DNA of 64,000 nt from Lotus japonicus (Eukaryota; Streptophyta; Magnoliopsida; Fabales; Fabaceae): assembly GCF_012489685.1 (NCBI RefSeq), contig NC_080042.1, positions 15,948,150 to 16,012,149 on the forward strand, in the 5' to 3' direction. A program made the position numbers and the translations under genes. Under the pieces are notes generated by a model that saw only the letters and a list, made by a program, of their open reading frames with translations, ran no database searches and was not told where the DNA came from. Below, one piece after another: positions 56,063-64,000 of the stretch. Within the stretch, counting starts at the first letter, position 1. Every line of letters begins with the position of its first letter.

Positions 56063-57376
56063 TTTGAGAAGATATTTTGTAAACCGGTACAGATTTGTTT
56101 AGATATCGGAGGATTTAACTCATAGAGTTAAAATAAAAATATAAGAGTGATTCCTATTTTTCCGGCTTCATTCTCCGTGAATTCTAAGATCGGTTTTGGC
56201 AACAGAATTCCAAAACTCAACAGAGGTTTCCTTGTATTTTAGGTGACTAATGCAAAGTCGGTGTAAAACTATTTTACCCGATAAGTTACTTTTTGCAGTG
56301 GATGTCGGAAGAGAAAACTTCCTTCTGAAGAAAGATGGGAAACATCAGGAGAAATGGGTGTGCGCGTGTGGAATCTTCATTTGGAGCTCTGAATAGAAAA
56401 AGTCTTCATCGTCGGTTGATTTTAGGTTTCTTGAACTATCAGGGTTTTAGTTTCGGCAAACTTCCGAGGATTGGAATCGGACGTTCATAGATTCTAGGGT
56501 TTTGCCTCAAAACGATTGTCGTATAAGGATTAAGAGAAGTTCTAACATTTCTCTGAAGATTTTTGGAATTAGTTTCCATCGTCTCTTTAAGTGTAAACTA
56601 GCTATTTACTAGGGTTTCTGCCCTAGGTTTAAGCGTATATCGATCGTGCTATACCTTTTATCGACTTCGATACAATCCTTAGACTTTTCCTGAACTTTCT
56701 CCTTCATAAATTTATTTCATTCGATAAACTCTTGTTCAGGTTTTTCCTTCGCGATACATCAAGCCTAATCGTAAATGGAAATCTCTTCCACTTCTTCTAA
56801 GCTTAAAAACTTGGGTCTTACACCTAGCATATTTCAGCATAGTTATAAACGACGTGTAAATAATAACTCAACGCGGTACATATTCATCTAGTATATGTGC
56901 ATCAAGCCGTTAGTCTATAAGTTCGTCGCCCACGCATAAGCATGTCTTCATATCCCAATACCCTACAAGTTTTAATCAATGACGATAAGCTTCACTACCC
57001 AATGCCCTAGCCTTACATCTAACACCACTTTCACCATCTTCGGTTACGCCACCAAAGGAGTCTTCTCGTCCAATAACACAGTCACCTTCACACAGCAACA
57101 CAGCGGCTACTCACAACAACACCTATTATGGCCTGTCAGTTTTCCTGCCGCCCAAGCACACATAATACAAACAAGGCAAGAAAGGGTCAACTTCCAAGAG
57201 TAATGTAATATATGCCCTAGCATATTTCAGCATAGTCAACGCGGTACATGTTCATCTAGTATATGTGCATCAAGCCATTAGTCTATAAGTTCGTCGCCCA
57301 CGCATAAGCATGTCTTCATATCCTCACTAGGGCAGCGCCATACGCCCCCAAAGTACTTGCACGACGCAATGGTCAA

Positions 57377-57910
57377 TCAAACTAACGCGATTGAAGTCTA
57401 TCCCTTTAATCTAACAACAAACAATAAGATTAAGGTATATCCCCTTAATAAAAAACAAATAATAAGATATAGGTCTATCCCCTTAATCAAACAACAAACA
57501 ACAAGATTAAGGTCTATCCTCTTAATCAAACCTCAAACAACAGGATTAAGGTTCATCCACTTAATAAAAAAACAACGCACACGATTGAGGTCCATCTCCT
57601 CTATCAAACAACAAACACAATTAAGGTCCATCCCCTTAACCGATCAAACACCATGATTGAGGTTCATCCCCTCAACCACTCACAACCACGATCAAGGTAC
57701 ATCCCCTTAATCGATTAAAAACACGATCGAGGTCCATCCCCTTAACCGGTCAACAGACACGGTTAAGGTTCATCCCCTTAACTGGTCAACAAACATGATT
57801 GAAGTCTATTCCCTCAATCAACAACAAAACAAAATTAAGATCTATCCCCTTAATCCAACAACAAGCAACACGGTTGAGGTTGATCCCCTCAACCAACGTG
57901 AAGCTCGATC
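57377..57910 (+). repeat. Minisatellite of about 38 bp with a hairpin in each unit, about 14 units
   Basis: The unit core is ATTAAGGTCCATCCCCTTAAT followed by an A/C-rich spacer such as CAAACAACAAACAAC. The arms TTAAGG/CCTTAA and TTGAGG/CCTCAA alternate. It directly follows the 0.4-kb tandem duplication. Divergence grows toward the right end. Confidence 0.9.
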
Positions 57911-58585
57911 TCTTGACCGTCTCAACTTTACCGATGCCTGATCTTTCAACCGTCTCAACCTCAAGTTATGCACGCATGCAAAAGCTAGCAAACAACGATT
58001 CGTCCTAACCCGGATTCGTCCTCTGCAAGTTCTCCTTCATTCCTTCTGCAAACGATCCTGCTCTTCTGCTAGAAGGTCTTCTGATCTTCTATCGACAACT
58101 CTTCTTTCTGATGTTTGTTGTCTTATCTCCTTTTCAACTCTGATCAGAATCTTCGCGTTGAAGAATCGCTTTTAGATTTTGTCGATATCTCCTCTTGATA
58201 CGATCTTCAACTTTCTTCCAAAGCTCCTTTATCATCGTAGAGTCAGACGATGATATCCTTTCTCGAGCTCTGTCTTTTCCTTGTATAGACGATCCTTGCA
58301 GATATGACTTTTCCTTAAAGGGATCGTCTGAGCAGAAGACTAATTACTTAGACTGTCCTCGCTTATCCCAAATTTCAAGTCATTTGAAATCTAAGACAAA
58401 CTAGTAGATCATAAATTCTCAGTCTTTGACTATGCTTGTTTGTCCTGAAATTCAATCATATGAAGTTCCAAGATGTAACAAGTAAGTCACAAAATTGATT
58501 TTCTCCTGAAACATAAACAACAAGGATTCATTAGATTGTATTTAGAGACTCTTGAAAATTGTTATCATTCAAAACAAGATAGGCG
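57911..58585. other. No gene seen
   Basis: Transition from the minisatellite to unique-looking sequence rich in TCTTCTG and GATCTT. The ORF at 58195-58404 has no recognisable feature. Confidence 0.4.
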
Positions 58586-59332
58586 ATGAAGGCATTTGAA
58601 CTCAATAGAGTGGTGTATTATAGGGACGGTGGAACTATTACGGTAGAAGTGGGAGTCTTTGCGTGTGGAATCGGCGGTGGAGTTATGGAGTTTGGTCCCT
58701 TATGCTTTGGGGTGGTCGATATGGATGGAAAGAAACAATGTTATTTCAAGGGAAAGATAGCAGCGGCTGATCAAGTGTGGGATATTCATCTCACCAAAAT
58801 TTTCTGGTGGATAAAGGCTGCAAATATAGAGTGTGCGTATGGGTTATATGATTTTTTGAAGCAGTTTGAAAAGGTGAGGGTGGCCAAGCTGGTGCTGATT
58901 CGTAGGAATGTGGAGTGGTGCAGACCTGAGTGTGGGGTGATGAAGTTTAACGTCGATGGAGCGGCATGGGGATCGCCGGGGATGGGAGGAATTGGCGGTG
59001 TGGTGCGTGATTGGAGGGGGGAAAGGAGGTTTTTTTTTTCAAAACCGGTGGGGGTGGTGTATGCGCATCAGGCGGAGGTCATGGCAATACGACATGCGTT
59101 AGAATTCTGCAGGGAATTTAATATTTGTCATATTTTGTTGGAAAGTGATTCTACCTTGGCCGTTGGGTGGGTGTTGCGACCAAAGTTTAGGCCATGGAAG
59201 TTGCTTAATGATTTACATGCAATTGATTGCTTTAGAATTGAGGTCGATTGCATCAATGTTTCACATGTATTTCGGGAGGAAAATGACAAGGCAGATACAT
59301 TGGCAAAGGAGGTGTTGACAGGGAAGATGTGA
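58586..59332 (+). pseudogene. RNase H domain of a plant L1-type LINE, 5' truncated
   Basis: An open frame of 248 codons. After a linker with FWWIKAANIECAYGLYDF comes a complete RNase H fold: FNVDGAAWGSPGMGGIGGV (first Asp), AEVMAIRHALEF (Glu), LLESDSTLAVGWV (second Asp) and FREENDKADTLAKE (last Asp). This is the C-terminal RNase H typical of plant LINE ORF2. The endonuclease and RT are missing, as expected from 5' truncation during insertion. The ATG at 58586 is internal to the original ORF. Confidence 0.8.
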
Positions 59333-59984
59333 TGTGGGTTTGTTGTGTGTAAGGTGTCCAATGCATGATGGGCTGGGAGATGAAGCTTGGAGGATAAGTG
59401 TTGCAGGATTGCGGTTGGAAAAGTGAGGTGGTATTCATGTGGGTGTGCGTTGGGAGGTTGCTGGTAGTGAAGTTAGTTTTCTAGTATGGAAATTTGGGTT
59501 TTCTTTCAAGGGGCAGGAGCTATGTGTTGTGAATTGAGAAGGGGAAAATACGAAAGTGGTACTTTTAATGTTTTGGTTAAGAGGCGGGATTTGTTGTTTT
59601 TCTGGCGTGGAATGTTTGCAGATTGCTCTTGCAGGTTGCTGTAACTTTCTTGAGGATCGGAGGAACGTAAAGAGGAATACATGAATGGTTGTTGTCTATG
59701 TGTGGGTTCATTAGAGGGATCCTTGTTGGGATTATGCTGTCTTTTGAATGTAACTTTGCTCTAAATTCGTAAATTTGGCTTCCTTGAGAGTGTTTGTACT
59801 CTTTTTTCACTAGGTTTTTCCTAACAAGGTTTTAATGAGGCACACTCTTCAGTTTTTTTTTCAACTGCAAAAAATTAGAGATAGTTCTGTTGTGCTTTGA
59901 TAGCATTGTCCTGTACTTTCCCATGAGTTTGTTTTTAGGCTCATGTTTGATTTCTTATCAATAATACTTTTATTTTCAAAAAAA
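59333..59984 (+). mobile_element. 3' UTR and poly(A) of the LINE
   Basis: Non-coding sequence ending ATCAATAATACTTTTATTTTC and a short A run at 59978-59984. I could not find the target duplication: the 5' end lies somewhere before 58586. Confidence 0.6.
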
Positions 59985-60484
59985 TATAATTAATCATGTA
60001 TTCAGTATATCTTAATAATTATTCCCTATAAAAGTGATCTACTGAGGTTTATAACATCTCCCTTGGTATGAGCTTTATAATGTGTAGATACCATAAATGT
60101 TATTTCTATATTAATGATGGGTTGAAATAGAAAAAACAAAACATTAGAACATGACTCTTGGTGAAAGAGTGTTTTCCAATTATATAAGGAGTTATGGTCC
60201 GTAAAACATATGCATAGTTTACTTTTCTGACATCCCAACATTAGAAAGGAGACAATCATAATGAGGAATTGTGCATATTTTCTTTGAAGATCCACCCCCA
60301 TAGTTTTACATCAAGGTTACCAAGGATTTATTTTCTCTTCCGCATCAAATCACTCATGGATTCTGTTTCACATCAACTTCACCATATATTTGGGTACGCT
60401 TCCGCTTTCTTATCTGTATATAGACATGCTCTTGATGATTTGACATAGAAGCATTTTAATTAGAGAAGTCTTTAATCTTCTATC
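59985..60484. other. No gene seen
   Basis: AT-rich unique-looking DNA between the LINE tail and copia G. CTATC at 60480-60484 should be the left target duplication of G. Confidence 0.5.
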
Positions 60485-61666
60485 TGTAAGATCAAGTTTT
60501 GATCTAGTAGTACAACTCTATGTTTTGATGATTACAAGTTAACCTTTTGATATGAACAATTGTGGTACTCTAACGTGTTTTTCTGAGTGTGCTATCTACA
60601 GGCTCTGACCTCAACTCAATCTCACACAAATCAGAAGCACTGTGTATAAAGAGCAACCCAAGCAACGCTTTCGCATTCACCATGTTCAGAAGTTCTGAAG
60701 TTATACAAACTCTGATGTGGACTCAGTCACTAGAAGTTCTGAAGATCCAGAAAGTCTGATAACCAAGAAACACTGAAGGCTCAGATATTTTGATGGTGTA
60801 GAAGACTCTGAAGATCCAGAAGCTGATTAGTGAAATTCTGTTGTCCAGAAGCAAGATACTCTGAAGACCATGTTCTTCCCTCTGAGTTCAGAATCAGAAG
60901 AAACAATGGTCAGAGGATCTGGGCTTTCCCTCTGACTCTGATCAACCGGCTTCACAAGTTCCAATATGAAGCATCCCCTGATCAGAAGTCTCCTAGGTTT
61001 AAAGGTCAAGTCGCTATCCAAGTACAAAAGCAACTGTACCTTCCTGACGACCTACCTAACAGTCTCAGACACAGCAGAAGCTGGATTTTCCAGAACTGCC
61101 CTCCAACGGTAGCATTTCCCATGCAACGCTCAACCCTAATCCTTGGAGTATATAAAGAGGCTGAAGACTGAAAGAAACGGCTAGAAGCATTCACATAAGC
61201 GCAAGACAAACTTAAATTCTTCTAAGCTTTCTTTCATCTGAAATTCATTGAGTTTACTATTAGCTTTTTAGAAGCAAATCTCTTGTAAACAATTCTTTGA
61301 TAAACAGTTTGTTTAGTTCCTTTAGGAGATCAAGGCTGATCGGATCCTAGAGAAGACTAAGAGAGTGAATCTTAGTGTGAGCTAAGTCAGTGTAATTGTT
61401 AGTCACTTGTAGGTTTCAAGTGCAGTTGTAACTCTTACCTGATTAGTGGATTGCCTTCATTCTAAGAAGGAAGAAATCACCTTAACGGGTGGACTGGAGT
61501 AGCTTGAGTGATTTATCAAGTGAACCAGGATAAAATCCTTGTGTGCTTTTCTATCTCTTATCTCTAGCACTTAAGTTCTCGAAAGATTTGTCAAAATCTT
61601 TAAGGTGGAAGTTTTATACTGAAAACGTTATTCACCCCCCCCTTTCTACCGTTTTTTATACCTTCA
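60485..61666 (+). repeat. 5' LTR of copia G (1182 bp)
   Basis: TGTAAGATCAAG to TATACCTTCA, D family. TATATAAA is at 61149-61156. About 100 bp shorter than the D LTR, in part because it has a single copy of the 27-bp inverted repeat segment (near 61355). Confidence 0.95.
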
Positions 61667-61668
61667 AT

Positions 61669-61680
61669 TGGTATCAGAGC
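61669..61680 (+). other. Primer binding site of copia G
   Basis: TGGTATCAGAGC two bases after the LTR, same as in D. Confidence 0.9.
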
Positions 61681-61738
61681 GCAAGTTCTGATTACCACAC
61701 CTAACAGTGTTCAGTGATCCGGGCCGGTGTGAAAAACA

Positions 61739-64000
61739 ACGGCTGCCACCACCAGTGAAACTCAAAGAGATGGTTACAATGCAAAGCCTCCTATGTTCGA
61801 CGGTCAAAGGTTCGAATATTGGAAAGATAGACTGGAAAGTTTCTTTCTGGGTTTCGATGCAGATCTCTGGGATATTATTGTGGATGGCTACGAGCGTCCA
61901 GTTGATGCAGATGGCAAGAAGATCCCAAGGTCAGAGATGACTGCAGATCAAAAGAAGCTGTACTCACAACATCACAAAGCAAGAGCAATTCTTCTAAGTG
62001 CTATTTCCTATGAAGAGTACCAGAAGATTACAGATCGTGAGTTTGCGAAAGGCATTTTCGAATCTCTGAAGATGTCTCATGAAGGAAACAAGAAAGTCAA
62101 AGAATCAAAGGCATTGTCTTTGATCCAAAAGTATGAATCCTTCATCATGGAGCCAAATGAGTCCATTGAAGAAATGTTCTCCAGATTTCAGCTGCTTGTA
62201 GCTGGCATACGACCTCTCAACAAGAGCTACACAACAAAAGATCATGTCATAAGGGTCATCAGGTGTCTTCCTGAAAGTTGGATGCCTTTAGTGACTTCAA
62301 TAGAGCTCACGAGAGACGTTGAGAATATGAGTTTAGAAGAACTCATCAGCATTTTGAAATGCCATGAGCTGAAGCGCTCAGAGATGCAAGATCTGAGGAA
62401 AAAGTCCATAGCCTTGAAATCTAAATCTGAAAAGGCTAAGGTTGAGAAGTCAAAAGCTCTTCAAACTGAAGAAGAGGAATCTGAAGAAGCATCAGAAGAT
62501 TCTGATGAAGATGAGCTGACTCTGATCTCCAAGAAACTCAATCGCATCTGGAAGCACAGGCAGAGCAAATACAAAGGCTCTGGAAAGGCAAAAGGAAAGT
62601 CTGAATCCTCAGGTCAGAAGAAGTCCTCACTTAAGGAAGTCACATGCTTTGAGTGCAAAGAATCAGGGCACTACAAAAGTGACTGTCCAAAGTTGAAGAA
62701 GGACAAGAAGCCAAAGAAGCACTTCAAGACAAAGAAGAGTCTGATGGTGACATTTGATGAATCAGAGTCAGAGGATGTTGACTCTGATGGTGAAGTCCAA
62801 GGACTCATGGCTATTGTCAAAGACAAGGAAGCAGAGTCAAAGGGAGCTGTTGACTCTGACTCAGAATCAGAAGGAAATCCTAACTCAGACGATGAAAATG
62901 AGATATCCTTGATAGCTCCACTGAAACACCAATCATGGTATCTGAACAGTGGATGCTCGCGTCACATGACGGGAGAAAGGCGTATGTTCCGAGAGCTGAA
63001 ACTTAAGCCTGGAGGCGAAGTTGGCTTTGGAGGAAATGAAAAGGGTAAAATTGTTGGTACTGGTACTATTTGTGTAGATAGTAGTCCATGCATTGATAAT
63101 GTGTTATTGGTAGACGGCTTAACACATAACTTATTGTCTATAAGTCAATTAGCTGACAAGGGTTATGATGTTATATTCAATCAAAAGTCCTGCCGGGCTG
63201 TAAGTCAAATCGATGGCTCTGTTCTGTTTAACAGCAAGAGGAAGAACAACATTTATAAGATCAGATTATCTGAGTTGGAGGCTCAGAATGTGAAGTGCCT
63301 TCTGTCTGTTAATGAAGAGCAGTGGGTATGGCATAGACGGTTAGGGCATGCCAGTATGAGAAAGATTTCTCAGCTGAGCAAGCTAAACCTTGTCAGGGGC
63401 TTACCCAATCTGAAGTTCGCTTCAGACGCTCTTTGTGAAGCATGTCAGAAAGGCAAATTCACAAAAGTCCCTTTCAAGGCAAAGAATGTTGTCTCAACCT
63501 CAAGGCCGTTGGAACTTCTGCATATCGACCTTTTTGGACCAGTGAAAACTGAGTCTATAGGTGGCAAGAGATATGGAATGGTTATCATTGATGACTATAG
63601 CCGCTGGACATGGGTAAAGTTTCTAACCCGCAAGGATGAGTCTCATGCTGTGTTCTCTACCTTTATTGCTCAAGTGCAAAACGAGAAGGCTTGTAGGATT
63701 GTGCGTGTCAGAAGTGACCATGGTGGAGAGTTTGAGAATGACAAATTTGAGAGTCTGTTTGATTCCTATGGAATTGCACATGATTTCTCTTGTCCCAGAA
63801 CTCCTCAACAAAATGGTGTTGTTGAGAGGAAGAACAGAACTCTTCAGGAGATGGCTAGAACCATGCTCCAAGAAACTGGCATGGCTAAGCACTTTTGGGC
63901 AGAGGCAGTAAATACAACATGTTACATTCAGAACAGAATCTCTGTGAGACCAATTCTGAATAAGACTCCTTATGAATTGTGGAAGAACATAAAACCCAAC
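61739..64000 (+). pseudogene. Gag-pol of copia G, single frame, runs off the window
   Basis: Closely similar to D but altered. The D start ATG corresponds to ACG at 61739-61741; the next in-frame ATG is 61793. Gag including the knuckle [14 protein letters not shown] (about 62650) is intact up to 62904. There a deletion, equal to 643 bases of D, joins gag directly to the protease region. Since 643 is one more than a multiple of three, the two frames become one. The protease active site reads YLNSGCSRHM instead of YLDSGC (62945-62947), so the catalytic Asp is lost. GAG-pre-integrase and the integrase core follow without a stop to 64000. Probably non-autonomous; it could still be transcribed. 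Confidence 0.85.

Larger units (their letters stand above)
52821..56822. repeat. Solo LTR, Tekay-like gypsy (4002 bp), TSD CCTAG
   Basis: Starts TGTAACACCCCG and ends GGGTCTTACA, flanked by CCTAG at 52816-52820 and 56823-56827. It is longer than the copy at 48274-51774 mainly through arrays at 54090-54340 and 55918-56062. No internal gypsy region. Confidence 0.95.
52560..57320 (+). repeat. Tandem duplication of about 0.4 kb, first copy split by a solo LTR
   Basis: Copy 1 is 52560-52820 plus 56828-56959. Copy 2 is 56960-57320. Both contain CCTACAAGTTTTAA, TATGCCCTAGCATATTTCAG and ACGCATAAGCATGTCTTCAT in order. Copy 1 has about 25 extra bases after CAGCATAG. The 74-codon ORFs in each copy (52579-52803, 56979-57203) differ mostly by amino acid-changing substitutions, so I do not call them genes. 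Confidence 0.9.

Noticed and set aside
52579..57203. Two similar 74-codon ORFs (52579-52803 and 56979-57203) as a duplicated small gene
   Set aside because: Most differences between them change the amino acid and only about three are silent, the opposite of what a constrained gene shows. They are by-products of the 0.4-kb tandem duplication.
58195..58404. 69-codon ORF before the LINE
   Set aside because: No recognisable motif, no homologue in the window and no promoter context.

Overview
The window looks like repeat-rich heterochromatin of a dicot plant, most likely a legume. The legume call is a recollection of LTR styles (GCGC-dyad gypsy LTRs, LTRs starting TGTAACACCCCG, Sirevirus-type copia elements) and is not proven. 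I recognise no ordinary host gene, rRNA, tRNA or CRISPR. Nearly everything is LTR retrotransposon, nested to several levels, plus a 5'-truncated LINE tail and minisatellites.

Layout. 1-1336: 3' end and LTR of a Ty1/copia element (C, + strand), sitting in a Ty3/gypsy Athila-like element (+) whose accessory ORF is 1808-2910 and whose 3' LTR is 4271-5596. That element lies in the gag of a decayed Ty1/copia element A (+, 5597-26375). A second copia element, B (-, 5835-16552, TSD GCTTT), splits the gag zinc knuckle of A. The accessory ORF of B is split by a gypsy solo LTR (8869-10153, TSD GTAGC). 26376-28801 is a broken Tat-type gypsy gag/protease/RT start (E, -). It abuts, in opposite orientation, the integrase end of a Tat-type element F (+, 28861 to about 45180). 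The antisense accessory gene of F is split by the complete copia element D (-, 30525-42709, TSD TGGTG; its two 1280-bp LTRs look identical). 45181-60484 is AT-rich DNA with three more solo LTRs: 46273-46890 (TSD AAAAA), 48274-51774 (TSD AAGGA) and 52821-56822 (TSD CCTAG). It also holds a tandem duplication, several minisatellites and the RNase H end of a LINE (58586-59984). 60485-64000 is the 5' part of another D-family copia element, G (+), cut by the window end.

How the parts work. D is the reference copy: tRNA-iMet-type PBS, gag, pol in a +1 overlapping frame (protease, integrase, RT, RNase H), a 932-aa accessory ORF, several polypurine tracts, LTR. The most interesting system is at the 3' end of A and D. 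A small gene of about 130 codons lies on the strand opposite to gag-pol, with its own TATA box, an intact charged helical ORF and an AATAAA signal, convergent with the accessory ORF at the same 215-220 bp spacing in both copies. The accessory ORFs of A, D and B also follow inverted AACGG-containing motifs, suggesting a separate promoter. The Tat element F independently carries an antisense gene with TATA box, probable intron and AATAAA. All coordinates, TSDs and frames were read by eye; percentages and ages are estimates.
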